In this document: positions 29,260 through 39,297 of the stretch, in pieces | Layout of the letters: every line of letters begins with the position of its first letter | Position numbering within the stretch: the stretch's first letter is position 1 | Origin: Streptomyces achromogenes | GTDB taxonomy: Bacteria > Actinomycetota > Actinomycetes > Streptomycetales > Streptomycetaceae | Reading direction: 5' to 3' | DNA: 64,000 nucleotides | Assembly (NCBI RefSeq): GCF_030816715.1 | Contig: NZ_JAUSYH010000001.1 | Coordinates: 7,006,001 to 7,070,000 of the forward strand | Notes under the pieces: model-generated | The model's database searches: none | Seen by the model: only the letters and a program-made list of their open reading frames with translations | Told to the model about the DNA's origin: nothing | Position numbers and translations under genes: made by a program

Positions 29260-30357
29260 CTAGCCCGAGGTGCGGCGGTCGTTGATGACAGCGCGTACGG
29301 CCCGGTCGCCGCGAGGGTCGGCCATCAGGCGGGCGATGTCCCACCACCGCAGCAGCAGCGCCGGATAGTGCGGTGGGATCGCGTCCATGAACTCCCGGTC
29401 GAACCGTGCGCGGACGCTCTCGTAGCGCAGGGCGGCGCGGATGTCGTCCATGGACGGCGGGCGGTGGCGGATGGCGGGCGGCAGCGTGGCTTCGTACTCC
29501 GGCGCCAGCTCGTGGCCGGGCTGGACCATGATGTTCCCGCCCAGCGCGGCGGCGACGTCGTCCTCCAGTTTCTCCTGGGCTTGCACGGCACGCTCCCACC
29601 AGTGGTCCCGGAAGGCGGCGACGGCCTCGGGGTCGGCCAGGTCGAGGGCGTCGCGCTGCTCGTCGAACCCCGCGCACTCATCGCCGGGCAGAGTTTCCCG
29701 GATCGCGCCGAGAGTCTTCGCGGGATGGCGCGGCGGGGCCTGGCCAAGGTGGCGCACCCACTGGTCCCTGCGCTCCTCGTCAGAAGGGGGTCCCCACACC
29801 AGGGCGCCGCCCATCATGCCGGGCTTCTCCGGGCCGGCCGCCGCCAAGGGGGCTTCCAGGCTGAGCGCCATGAGTTCCAGGTAGGCGGGCAGCGACTCGT
29901 ACTCCCGCTCGCGCTCCCCGAACCTGCTCCACTTGCATACTTCCCCGGTCTCGCCGTTCAGGTAGAGGCCGTAGACGGTGTCGTCGGGGTTGAAGGAGCA
30001 GAACGGTATCCAAGACGGCTTCCACAGCACCAGGGCGTCCTCATCCTCGCCGTTCTCCTCCTGGAACCGCGTCTGCATCTGGTAGACCTCGATCACGGCG
30101 TCGAGCGGCATCAGGGCCCAGCTGCCCAGCATGAGCCCCGAACCGGCCACGCCGTCCTCACCGGCGGACAGCCGCCACAGCGCCTTCAACTCCTCAGGAA
30201 CGCTCACGCCGAGGGCTTCTTCGAGAGCCACGATCTCGTTGTCGGAGGCGCCGGGCTTGAGGGCCGCGTACGACGGCGGGGCGTAGTCGGCCAGCCATTC
30301 CACGATCTGGCCCCATGCCCGGGTGACTCGCACATCTGCTGGTGTGTCAGTGGTCAT
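29260..30357 (-). CDS. SMI1/KNR4 protein with DUF6247-like C-terminus
   Basis: 365 residues. The first 200 carry the SMI1/KNR4 (SUKH) fold signature: PGASDNEIVALEEALGVSVP then ELKALWRLSAGEDG, and WIPFCSFNPDDTVYGLYLN. SUKH proteins include many bacterial toxin-immunity proteins. The last 80 residues (ALRYESVRARFDREFMDAI, LLRWWDIARLMADP) resemble DUF6247. ATG at 30357 is chosen over the longer frame because the extension lacks conservation. It is convergent with the flavoprotein gene. No toxin gene is adjacent. Confidence 0.75.
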   Translation of the reverse strand: MTTDTPADVRVTRAWGQIVEWLADYAPPSYAALKPGASDNEIVALEEALGVSVPEELKALWRLSAGEDGVAGSGLMLGSWALMPLDAVIEVYQMQTRFQEENGEDEDALVLWKPSWIPFCSFNPDDTVYGLYLNGETGEVCKWSRFGEREREYESLPAYLELMALSLEAPLAAAGPEKPGMMGGALVWGPPSDEERRDQWVRHLGQAPPRHPAKTLGAIRETLPGDECAGFDEQRDALDLADPEAVAAFRDHWWERAVQAQEKLEDDVAAALGGNIMVQPGHELAPEYEATLPPAIRHRPPSMDDIRAALRYESVRARFDREFMDAIPPHYPALLLRWWDIARLMADPRGDRAVRAVINDRRTSG

Positions 30358-30966
30358 AGTCACCACGCTTGCATTGCGCCCCGACCCATCACACACTGGG
30401 ACCCGAGCGCCAGCACATCGCCGCCCGTCCCGCCATGAGCGCCACAGCGGTCGTGAGGAAATGCCACCGGCCCTGAGACAAGAGCCCCGGCCACTGCGTG
30501 AGACAACCTGAGAAACAGCTGATCAGCGCGACGCCCCATGACGTGTGGCGCGAGACCCTACAAACCAACCAGCCGCTCTCGGCTCATCGCCAGGCAGCGC
30601 CTATCCCTCTCGAGTATCTGGCGGGTAATGCGAGTGTCTTGGGAGCTTTTCCGCTACGCGGCCGTGCGCTCGCAGGCCCGCCGGGATTCAACAAAGGACA
30701 ATCACCTCAGGCGAGGACCTCGGACGCTGGTGAGGCGACCGTGGGGCCTATCCGGCTCGTCGAGCCGCTGTCCCAAAGGGCTTAGACAGGGTGCCAGCTC
30801 GTCCACAGGCTCGGGATGACCAACGCGAGGGACGGTGATGAAGAGCGGGCAGCAGGCGTTCGTGCCGCGAAACGTTGAGGCGACCGTGACGCATCTGCGA
30901 CAGACTGACCGAGCCCCAGCGCTGGGCGCATCGCACCCACGCCTTGAGACCGTTTGGAGGAAGGCG
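30358..30966. other. 609-base gap
   Basis: No gene or structured RNA supported. Short frames on both strands lack ribosome sites and motifs. GGAGGAAGGCG just before 30967 is the ribosome site of the Nudix gene. Confidence 0.4.
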
Positions 30967-31467
30967 ATGACTGAGTCCGAACAGCCGACTGCCCGGTGGA
31001 AGAGCGAACCGATGACGACGCGGCTCATCGCTGCTGTTCTCGTCACGGATCCTGACAATGGCAGACTCCTTATCCTGCGGCGGGGCAGTCACTTGGACTT
31101 CGCGCCTGGCGAATGGGATGTCCCCAGCGGCAAGGGCGAACCACGGGAACCGATCACTGCGACAGCGGTACGGGAACTGAAGGAGGAGACGGGCGTCGTG
31201 GCCGCTGAGGCGGACCTGCGCCTCGTCCACGTCGTCCATGGCTCCTGGGGAGCGGAGGTTCCGGGGATGTTCATGGCTCTGGTCTTCCACACTGACCGGT
31301 GGAGCGGTACTCCGCACAATGCGGAACCGCACAAGCACGACACCATCGCCTGGGTGCCGGCAGACGACCTTCCACGACCTTTCACACACACCACTCTGGT
31401 CGCCGTCAAACGGTATCTGGACGGGGGCCCGATCCTGTCGTTCGACGGCTGGCCAGAGGCAGGATGA
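30967..31467 (+). CDS. Nudix hydrolase
   Basis: 166 residues from the ATG that follows GGAGGAAGGCG. The Nudix box is complete: GKGEPREPITATAVRELKEE followed by TGV. Preceding RLLILRRGSHLDFAPGEWDVP is typical of MutT-like proteins. It is not close in sequence to the Nudix protein at 25.8-26.3 kb and stands alone, so its substrate is open. An upstream in-frame extension to 30835 exists but lacks a good ribosome site. Confidence 0.88.
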   Translation: MTESEQPTARWKSEPMTTRLIAAVLVTDPDNGRLLILRRGSHLDFAPGEWDVPSGKGEPREPITATAVRELKEETGVVAAEADLRLVHVVHGSWGAEVPGMFMALVFHTDRWSGTPHNAEPHKHDTIAWVPADDLPRPFTHTTLVAVKRYLDGGPILSFDGWPEAG

Positions 31468-32050
31468 CGGTCAGTCCCGGCAGCTGCCGTAGGGCCGCCC
31501 TGCAGCGGTGTGAAGCTCAGCGATGAGCCGCGCGGCTTCCTTCTTGGCCAGCTCCAGCCGGGGATTTTCGGGGTGCGCGCGTGGCCCCGCCACCTTGGCG
31601 CAGAAGAACGGCGCCCTCAGTCGGCCGGTCGTGCTCTCCAGGTCCGACCGGCGTTCGCTCCACACACGTTCCGCCAAGGCCGGCACGGCGAGGGAATTGC
31701 CCCATAGCCACGGATCGTATGCGGTCAGGGGTTCTGCCTATCCGCGTTGAGGAGTACCGGCAGACCGGCCGGGCATGGGCGTACGACTCCTGACCCGGAG
31801 CTGCCAGTGACCATGGAAGACGTGGACGGCGAGGACCAGCCACGTGGGACGATCTGTTTGTCCGCGACTTGGATGCATGGCCGCTGCGGTTCGTACGGTG
31901 ACGACAACGACCCGCCGAAGAATCCGCCAGCCCTACCTGGGCGGCATCCGGCGGAACCTACCTGGGTGCGGTGACGCGTAGCCGGATGGCCTCCGACCCA
32001 TCCGGCTAGCGCGTGTGACTGACCAGTCAGCAGTGGCACGGGCTGGCCGA
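31468..32050. other. Gap with a doubtful small leftward ORF
   Basis: 583 bases. A leftward frame at 31471-31686 (71 codons, GTG start, FFCAKVAG and LELAKKEAARLIAELHTAAG) could be a small hypothetical gene but has no ribosome site. The right end holds the hairpin at 31979-32008. Confidence 0.3.
31979..32008. terminator. Terminator of the pPIWI-RE operon
   Basis: Perfect 11-bp arms (31979-31989 and 31998-32008) with an 8-base loop, 42 bases beyond the leftward stop at 32051. Confidence 0.7.
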
Positions 32051-34693
32051 TCAGACGATGTATTCCTCCATCAGTTCGGCGAGGTGGACGATGGCGGGCC
32101 AGGTGGTGGCGATGTTGGTGTGAGCGTGGAAGCGTCGTTGGGCGTGGACGTACATGGCCCAGTCGGCCGGATTGTCGCCGTCCTGGAGGAAGGCGGGCAC
32201 GATCTCCAGGGAGGTGGGGTTGGAGCAGGTCCAGGTCCGATTGCCGGTCTGGGCCGGGTCGAACTTGGTGAGCGTGAGAGGGGTCTGGTTCTGATCGGGG
32301 CGCGGGTTGATGCCCCAGAAGGCGCGTTCCCCGACTTCGACCAGACCGGAGAATCGTCCGTGCCGGGTGACGGGGATCAGTTCGTCGGTGTCGTCGCCGG
32401 CGCTGACCATTTCCTGGGTGACACCGAAAGCTCTGGGCACTGCAGAGCGATCGCTGCGCTCGCGTAGCCGGATGATGCGCAGGCCCGGTTGGTCGCCGGG
32501 CTTACGGCGGTCTGGGTCCGCGTTGGGGGCCGTGAGGTCGATGCCCGGCAATACGAGCTGGTCGAAGGTGATGCGGCTGTCCTGGAGCCAGGGCCAGATG
32601 TCCTTGTCGCTCGTCCGGGCGCGGCGTACGAGCAGCAGGCGATTGACGGTGGAGTCGAGCGACAGAGCGTTGGTGAGGAATTCGGCGAGGGCCGCGCGAG
32701 CGGTACGGGGCACGCGTCCGCGGCCGGCCACGAGGGCTTCCGGCAGGGCGGTCAGCGGCATGGGGCGCTCCGTGGGGCTGCCCGTCGTCGTCATGAGCTG
32801 TGCTGTGGACTCCTCGTGGGTGTGCTGACGGATCAGCATGGGCACGAGCATCCGCTCGCCAGCGGGGGCGAGCCAGACGGTGATCAGCTCGAAAGGGCCT
32901 TCGATGCCGGGTGGGGCGGGGAGTTTGGGCAGGTGACCGGCCTGGCGGAGGGCGTCCCGGAGGGCGGAAGTGGCGCGCTCGATGTCGGTGGTCGAGAAGT
33001 CGGTGCCGGGGAAACGCTTGGCGAGGGCTGCTTTGCTGGGATTGGGGTTGGCCGGCGGGATAGGGCGCAGGCCCTGGACGTTGCGGCGCAGGCTCGGGAG
33101 GACCTTCTTGAAGAGGGGTTTGGGGTCGCGCTGGTGTGTGCGGGAGAAGTAGGCCGCGCCTTCCATCTCCACGATGCAGGCGCTGGGGTGGGCAAGGCGG
33201 GGGAATGCACGGGTGATTCGCGCCGTGCGTTCGGCCTCGCTGGCTTCGTAGGCGGCCCGCCGGGCTGCCGGGTCTGACTCGGTGGAGCGTGGCAGACCGG
33301 CGGTCAGGTCTTGCGGGTCGTGGCGGTGGAGGGTGAGGTCGATCGGTCCGGTGAAGCTGGCGCACGCCGCTGTTGAGGCGGCGGGAGTCAGGCCGAGTTT
33401 GTCGGCGGCGGCTGTCTGTAGACCTTGCCAGGTGCGGTCGGAGGAGGCCCAAACTTCGAGTTCGTACGTGGGGGAGCCGGGCAGCTGCATCGGCAGGCGT
33501 GTCTTCGAACGGGTCCGTGCCTTGGGGCTGGGCGTCAGGGGGACCAGCCCCTTGTCCTCCAGCTGTCGGGCAACCTGAGTGAGGACCTCCATATGGTCGC
33601 GGGGCTGGTAACCGTGGCCGACGGGGTGCTCGTGGGTGGCACGAGCCGGCGGGGCGCCGTCCTGGTCCGGATGGCGGTAGGTCATGCCGGTGCTGTGGAC
33701 GAGATGGGCGGCGAAGGGCTGACCCGCCGCGGTGCCAGGGGCGGCGCGCAGTTCGTCGAGGCTGGGTGGCTCGTGGTGGGTGAGGCGGGCGAGGATGCTG
33801 GTGACGCCCGGCTGCCAGGTCCAGGAGGTGTCCTGTCCGCGTCGGCGGATGGTGACGGAGCTCTGCAGGAGCATGGGACGTTCGCGACGGTGGATGAATC
33901 CCTCTTTGGCGGAGAGCAGGACGCTGGCGGTGGGGTCCCCGTTTCCGCGGCGGGGGATGTAGTCGAGCGCGTTCGTCGCGAAGCGGGTCATACCCAGGTC
34001 GATGTGGAGGTGGACTTCGGGGACCCCGGGCACGGTTTCCAGGTGGAGGGTGAGGACGTCCACGCTGGCTCCGGCCGCGCCGTCGTCATCGATGAGGAGC
34101 TCCGGCAGTCCGAGGTGCAGGGTGCGGCGGCCGTCGGCTTGGGTGGGGCCGAGCCGCAGGTCACGGCGGTGGCCTAGGAGCTGAAGCCCGGTGGTGGTGA
34201 GATGTTCGGCGACGAGGCTGGGCAGGAGGTCGAAGACGTGCGCGGGAGGGTTGGCGGTGCCGTTGGGATGAAGGCCGTGCTGGGCGAGGTCGAGGTCTTC
34301 AGGGATCCATGCGAACTGGCCGGCGCTTTCGAGACGGCCGTACCAGTCGGTGTCCGGCACGTGGGGCGCGACGTGAGCGGAGGCCCATGCCGACAGCGCG
34401 ATCAGTAGCAGGTCCGGGTCGATCTCGGTACGCGCGCGAAGCCAGGCCGGATGGCGCGGGTTCCATCCCACGGAGGTGATGTCCGGGTCGATGAGGGTGA
34501 TCAAGTCCCTCAGTGACCTGGTGGGCAGGCTGTCCGGTCCGTTGCGCTTTCGGCGGCCGGGGCGTGCCTCCCAGGCGTCCTGCAGAAGGCTGAGCATCCC
34601 CGGTGGGCAGGTCGCTCGGTAGCCGGTGACGGGCCAACTGGCCCCGGAGGAAAAGGTGAGCACGGTGGCCTGGGTGGCGCGGTAGGCGGGCAT
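32051..34693 (-). CDS. pPIWI-RE protein (DUF3962 plus RNase H-fold PIWI domain)
   Basis: 880 residues, the PIWI-like effector of the three-gene pPIWI-RE islands predicted by comparative genomics. The N-terminal half fits the DUF3962/X region with a MID-like segment. The C-terminal half fits the RNase H-fold PIWI region, including FELITVWLAPAGERMLVPML. The end of the protein has the hallmark conserved Arg and Glu: QRRFHAHT about 27 residues from the end, and HLAELMEEYI at the C-terminus. It overlaps the helicase stop by 1 base and is the last gene of the operon. These systems are thought to act in guide-dependent immunity; biochemistry is sparse. Confidence 0.82.
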   Translation of the reverse strand: MPAYRATQATVLTFSSGASWPVTGYRATCPPGMLSLLQDAWEARPGRRKRNGPDSLPTRSLRDLITLIDPDITSVGWNPRHPAWLRARTEIDPDLLLIALSAWASAHVAPHVPDTDWYGRLESAGQFAWIPEDLDLAQHGLHPNGTANPPAHVFDLLPSLVAEHLTTTGLQLLGHRRDLRLGPTQADGRRTLHLGLPELLIDDDGAAGASVDVLTLHLETVPGVPEVHLHIDLGMTRFATNALDYIPRRGNGDPTASVLLSAKEGFIHRRERPMLLQSSVTIRRRGQDTSWTWQPGVTSILARLTHHEPPSLDELRAAPGTAAGQPFAAHLVHSTGMTYRHPDQDGAPPARATHEHPVGHGYQPRDHMEVLTQVARQLEDKGLVPLTPSPKARTRSKTRLPMQLPGSPTYELEVWASSDRTWQGLQTAAADKLGLTPAASTAACASFTGPIDLTLHRHDPQDLTAGLPRSTESDPAARRAAYEASEAERTARITRAFPRLAHPSACIVEMEGAAYFSRTHQRDPKPLFKKVLPSLRRNVQGLRPIPPANPNPSKAALAKRFPGTDFSTTDIERATSALRDALRQAGHLPKLPAPPGIEGPFELITVWLAPAGERMLVPMLIRQHTHEESTAQLMTTTGSPTERPMPLTALPEALVAGRGRVPRTARAALAEFLTNALSLDSTVNRLLLVRRARTSDKDIWPWLQDSRITFDQLVLPGIDLTAPNADPDRRKPGDQPGLRIIRLRERSDRSAVPRAFGVTQEMVSAGDDTDELIPVTRHGRFSGLVEVGERAFWGINPRPDQNQTPLTLTKFDPAQTGNRTWTCSNPTSLEIVPAFLQDGDNPADWAMYVHAQRRFHAHTNIATTWPAIVHLAELMEEYIV

Positions 34694-37600
34694 CAGCGGT
34701 GACCCCAGTCGATGTTGTCGAGGAGATGGGAGGCCAGGCCCCAGCAGGCGTGGGCGAGTTCATGGTCGAGGCTCTGCGCCGCAGTGGCGGTCGGGCCTGG
34801 ATCGCTGAGCCAGCCGTGCAGGAGCTGCTGGGCGGCGACGATCACGCTCGTGCGGGGAGTGTCGGCCGCGGTTTCGTCGAGCGTGGCGGTTCGGGGCGCG
34901 AAGGCGGCGTCGCAGAGATACACCAGAACCGGTTCATTGCCGCGGATGCCTCGGCCGATCGTCTGGTGGAGCGGGACGAGGAAGTTGCCGACGAACGCCG
35001 CGTGTTCGACCGGGTCGGTCAGGCGGGAGAACAGCACCGGTTCTCCGACCCGCTGCTGCCATCGGCGGCGTTCGCCGTGGCGGAGTTTGCGTGCGAGGTC
35101 GACGGGATCGACCAAGGGGTCGGTCAACTCGATCGGGTTGCGGAGGCGGCGCATCGCCTCGCGGCTGAGCAGGGACAGCGGGAAGGTGGCATCGTCGGCG
35201 GGCGGGTGGATGCGGGCCAGGTAGAACACCGCGCCCAGGGCTGCGACGCGGCGGGCGTTGAGGATGTTGTGGCCGCGTTGGACGGCGCCTTCGGCAGCAA
35301 CCAGGATGTCGGCCCCGGAAGCGGAAAAGGTGGGCAGGCGGCGCCTCGGGATGCTGTGCCGAGTGGGCGGGTCGTCGTCGCGGATGACGTGCAGGGCCGT
35401 GTAGGGCGTCTTGTGATTGATGTAGTCGGCGACTGTCTGAGCATCGCGGGTGCTCTGCACGGTGAACAGGACCTGCTGACGGTCGTCGGCCAGACGCAGA
35501 CGGGCCTGCTGGAGCAGGGACTCGCGCGCACCGGGGGCCGGGTTGCAGATCCAGTCGGCGGCCGTGCACAGCGCGTGGGCATGGCGAACGGGGTCGCCGC
35601 CGGTGCCCGAGGTGAACACGGGGCGGCCGTCGGGATAGCGCGGCGGCCGGAAGAACATCTTGCTCTCCTTCAGCGCCGCCCTGGCCTTTGCCGGCTCCTG
35701 TAGTACCAGGTTCGGGGCGACGTCCAGGTGGAACCGCGGTGAGGCGGGCATCCAGCTGGTGGCGGAGGCAAGGACGACATGCGGTCCCTCGATACCCTCG
35801 GTTGTCAGGAGATCATGGAGGTGGTAGAGCAGCCAGCGGCCGACCCCGCGCAGCCACAGGATGCTGAACGATCCGCTGTCACCACCGGGGTTGGGCTGCC
35901 ACTGAAGTGCCATCAGGTTCCCAGCAGCCTGTTCCGGCACGAAGGGCATCAGGTCACGTGGCGGCTGCCGGCTCCAGAAGTCCTCCCCGTCGCCGATCGG
36001 GGAGGAGCTGATGGCGTGCAGCCGTTGGGCAACTTCGAAGAATGAGGTCGTGATTCGCGCGGCCCACACCCCGGCCTGCAGCAGTTGTGCGTACTCCGCC
36101 AGCGTGCCTCGGACATTCGCCTCGTCGATGGCGGGCTGGTGCGTCGTGATCCATGCCTCTGCGGCCTCCTGGGCCGAGACACGAGTGTCGTGGGCCGCTG
36201 TCATCGCCTCGATCAGCTCCGCCCAGTTCGCCGCAGGAGCCTGGAACGGGGCGGAGAGCAGCGAGGCGAAGTGCTCTTCGAAGTAGTAGTCGGCGGCTTC
36301 TTCCTGTTCCGCCTTGTCCGTGAAGTCAGTCCGTTCACCAAGGCCGTGAAGGCTGCGGGCCAAGCGTCGCATGAGGCTGTAGCCGGTGAACGGTCCCTCG
36401 GCGATGACGTCGCGCAGGGCGTCAGCACCAGAGGCGATGACCAGCCGGTACAACTCGGTCAGTGCCTGATCGTGCCGACGGAAATGTTTGTCGCCGGCCG
36501 TCACCTCCGGGTTGAGCAGATCGAGGAACCAGGAGTGCTCCAGCCGCTGCCCGATGCGGTCGCCTACCCGGTGACTCCAGCCCCTGCCGGGTTGGGAAAG
36601 GATTTCGTGCAGCAGGAACCGGTCGTCGAATTGCTGCTGCACGGTGTCGGCTTCGTCGACGAGCAGGACGGACAGGTGGTGCTGTGCCGCTTCGGCGACG
36701 CGGACCTCGATATGGGACTGAGGCATCCTCGTCGAGGCCAGGCCCGCAGCGGTCGTCACCCACACCTGAGCGTCGGCAACCTTGCGTGCCGCCGTATGCG
36801 AAGGACACCGGGACAGAAGCGGGCAGTCTCGACGCCCGCTCTCGCCGGCGACGGCGAGACGGCCTGTGCAGGGCCGCTCCTCGCGGGGCAGCGGGGCCCG
36901 GTCGGTCCTGCTGGTCAGCCGCAGCTCCTCCAGGTAGCACTGGTCGTCAGCGAACTCCGCGGCAGGGTCCAGACCCGTGGGGAAGGTCGTCTCGCCGTCG
37001 TGGAGGAGCGAGCGCCAGAACCGGTCCTTGTGGACGCCTTCCCGGGTGCGCCCGAAGATGGGCACGGCATCGATGCCCAGGGCCTGCAGGAAGCTGACCT
37101 TGGCGAACACGTCGCTGCCGGAGGCGAGGACGAACCCGACCTTGCCGCCGCGGCGGGCGGCGATGAAGGCGATCAGGTCCAGCAGGGTGGACTTGCCGCT
37201 GTTCATCAGGCCGACCACGTGCCACAGGCGGTCAATGGTCATCCGCCACTGCTGATCGAGGAGACGACCTTCGGCGTGGTCGGCCAGCAGGGCTTCCATC
37301 TGCTCGAACCGTTTGACGAAGTCCCGGTTTTCAATCTCCGGATGGGCTTCCAGGAGTTTGTCGATCTGTTCGGCAGCCCACTGGAAGTCATCCCGCGTGA
37401 GGGGGAGGGGCTCCTGCACTCGGGAGGCTGCTGCGGGCAACACTGCGGGTGCCGGCGCTGGGATGAGAGTCTCGGGGACGCGGATCTGTTCCCGCCTGCC
37501 GTCGGCCCGCTCGAAAGAACACACCGAACCCGGCGGCGCCGGCCGGTAAGAGGACGCCGTCTGATAGGGGGCGATTTTCTGCAGCGTCTGACGGTAGAGG

Positions 37601-38001
37601 TCATGACGGGCCGCTGCGTACGGGGTGGACCGCCGGGTGAACACGGTCGACAACTCCGGCTTGTGGCCAAGCATGTCGCAGGGTTCGAAGCCCCGCACCT
37701 GTACCGGCAGCTTCACGTACTGATCGAGCTTCTCCCGCATGGTCCCGGCCTTGGCAAGCGGGCCCATCACTTCCCGCAGGGTCCGGAGCTGCGGACCCAG
37801 GTCCTCTTCCAGACGCATGTAACCGGACAGAACCGGCCACAGCGCGCCGACACCCTGGCCGGGCAGATGGTCGTCCAGGAACGACAGGCCCATCTCCAGC
37901 GCGCAGATCTCCCAGGGCCTGAGGGGTCCGAGCAAGGGGCGTACGCTGTCGTCCGCCAGCTCCTTCACCAGTGACTTGCTCCAGGCGCGAGTGTCCCTCA
38001 T
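34693..38001 (-). CDS. DinG-like superfamily 2 helicase of the pPIWI-RE island
   Basis: 1102 residues. Walker A is near residue 265 (GLMNSGKSTLLDL). A Cys cluster around residue 395 (CPLLSRC with an earlier Cys in RPCTG) sits where DinG/XPD helicases hold an iron-sulfur centre. Motif II is LLVDEAD near residue 447. Late motifs include QTIGRGIRG near residue 1010, resembling helicase motif VI. The long N-terminal extension likely carries the Z domain. It starts 4 bases inside the upstream gene stop (ATGA), with AGGAG before the ATG. Confidence 0.8.
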   Translation of the reverse strand: MRDTRAWSKSLVKELADDSVRPLLGPLRPWEICALEMGLSFLDDHLPGQGVGALWPVLSGYMRLEEDLGPQLRTLREVMGPLAKAGTMREKLDQYVKLPVQVRGFEPCDMLGHKPELSTVFTRRSTPYAAARHDLYRQTLQKIAPYQTASSYRPAPPGSVCSFERADGRREQIRVPETLIPAPAPAVLPAAASRVQEPLPLTRDDFQWAAEQIDKLLEAHPEIENRDFVKRFEQMEALLADHAEGRLLDQQWRMTIDRLWHVVGLMNSGKSTLLDLIAFIAARRGGKVGFVLASGSDVFAKVSFLQALGIDAVPIFGRTREGVHKDRFWRSLLHDGETTFPTGLDPAAEFADDQCYLEELRLTSRTDRAPLPREERPCTGRLAVAGESGRRDCPLLSRCPSHTAARKVADAQVWVTTAAGLASTRMPQSHIEVRVAEAAQHHLSVLLVDEADTVQQQFDDRFLLHEILSQPGRGWSHRVGDRIGQRLEHSWFLDLLNPEVTAGDKHFRRHDQALTELYRLVIASGADALRDVIAEGPFTGYSLMRRLARSLHGLGERTDFTDKAEQEEAADYYFEEHFASLLSAPFQAPAANWAELIEAMTAAHDTRVSAQEAAEAWITTHQPAIDEANVRGTLAEYAQLLQAGVWAARITTSFFEVAQRLHAISSSPIGDGEDFWSRQPPRDLMPFVPEQAAGNLMALQWQPNPGGDSGSFSILWLRGVGRWLLYHLHDLLTTEGIEGPHVVLASATSWMPASPRFHLDVAPNLVLQEPAKARAALKESKMFFRPPRYPDGRPVFTSGTGGDPVRHAHALCTAADWICNPAPGARESLLQQARLRLADDRQQVLFTVQSTRDAQTVADYINHKTPYTALHVIRDDDPPTRHSIPRRRLPTFSASGADILVAAEGAVQRGHNILNARRVAALGAVFYLARIHPPADDATFPLSLLSREAMRRLRNPIELTDPLVDPVDLARKLRHGERRRWQQRVGEPVLFSRLTDPVEHAAFVGNFLVPLHQTIGRGIRGNEPVLVYLCDAAFAPRTATLDETAADTPRTSVIVAAQQLLHGWLSDPGPTATAAQSLDHELAHACWGLASHLLDNIDWGHR

Positions 38002-39297
38002 CGCGCTCCTCCTGCCTGACGCGCACGGACGGTGGCCTGCCGCAGGAACGTCTTCTCGTCGAGGACTTCGACGCCGGAAACGCGGCCCTGCAGTTCACGC
38101 TCCAGATCCGCGCGGTACCCGGGAGTTCTGAGGCGATGCATGGGGATGACGATGATGCGTCGCCGCGCCGGCACGCGTGGATCGCAGCGAAAGCCCCGGG
38201 CGAGCAGGGCTGGGCTTGAGCAGTCCTTGGCGTCGACGGCCCAGCGCTCCGCCTCTGCACCCGGTTCCCGGGCCTTGAACGTCAACGCCATATCCCACGC
38301 ATCCAGACACGGCCAGTCCTCAACGCACAGTGTGCCGTCGGTGAGTTCGCCCAGGTGGTCCAGCAGCCGTCCCTCCAGCAGTCCCGGGTCGTGGAAGAAC
38401 TGGCGGGTTGCCCGGTGCTGGGTCCAATACGCGCCCAGACACGTCACCTCGTACCGCTCTGGCACCCCTGTACAGCCGGGAGCCCCACAGCCAACGGCCC
38501 CGTCGTCAACCGGATTCCGGCAGTCGGCACAACGCCGCAGGCGAACTTTCCCCGGCGCCTGGACCGGGTGGTGGACGTAGGCGATGCGGACGAACTTCGC
38601 GAAGAACGAGTCATGGTCGGAGTCCGCTGCCGGGAGTTCCCGCGCCAGCGCCTGGACCTCGCGGTCGCTGAGCACCGGATGGTCGATCAGCAGGCGCCGC
38701 AGCCGGCAGTAGACCCGCTGGACAGCGTCGTCGTCCTTACCGTTCATCCGTGCACACAGCATCAGGGCGGCAAAAACCTGATTCTGAACGAGTTCCGCCT
38801 CGACGTCAGCGTGCTGGATCAGGTCTGCGGCCTGCTCGGCGAACTCAGACAGGGCATCACCCTCCAGCAGCACCGCTTCGAGATCGCCCTCGGTGAGGGA
38901 CAGCGGTACGGGCCACGATCCCAGCGGACGACGGCACCAGTCGAACAGTTCCAGGTCGTTGCCGGGGGCCTTCCAAGCCCAGTGACTGCGCCTTCCACCA
39001 CAACCGGCCGCGTGCATCACGCCAGGCACGCGGCAATGGCCCCGACCCGTCGGTGTCGCGGGCTTGAACGCCGGCCCGCTGTCGTTCGAGGCGGATTTTC
39101 GCCAACGCGGCACACAGCAGCTCCACCAGCAGGTAGTCGTCCTGAGCGGTCCGTGGGTTTCTTTCTCTGCCGGGGCCAGCGTCCCTCGATGCAGGGACCG
39201 CAGCAGCCGGGCGGTGGTCATCTGGAAAGTCGCCGTCAACCGATGGTGGCTGCGTATCGCCGGAGGCCGACGCAGCCGCTTCCTGAGCAACACTCAT
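37998..39297 (-). pseudogene. pPIWI-RE Y-domain/REase protein, apparently frameshifted
   Basis: The coding signal runs from ATG 39297 for about 110 residues (DDYLLVELLCAALAKIRLER, DARGRLWWKAQSLGLEG) and then continues in another frame (PGNDLELFDWCRRPLGSWPV) down to the stop at 37998. The switch is at a run of five G on the + strand (38963-38967). The C-terminal part has a zinc-binding CADC...CGAPGC group and a nuclease-like WAVDAKDC motif. Combined length is about 430 residues. One base changed in the homopolymer would restore it, so sequencing error, phase variation or real inactivation are all possible. Confidence 0.7.
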
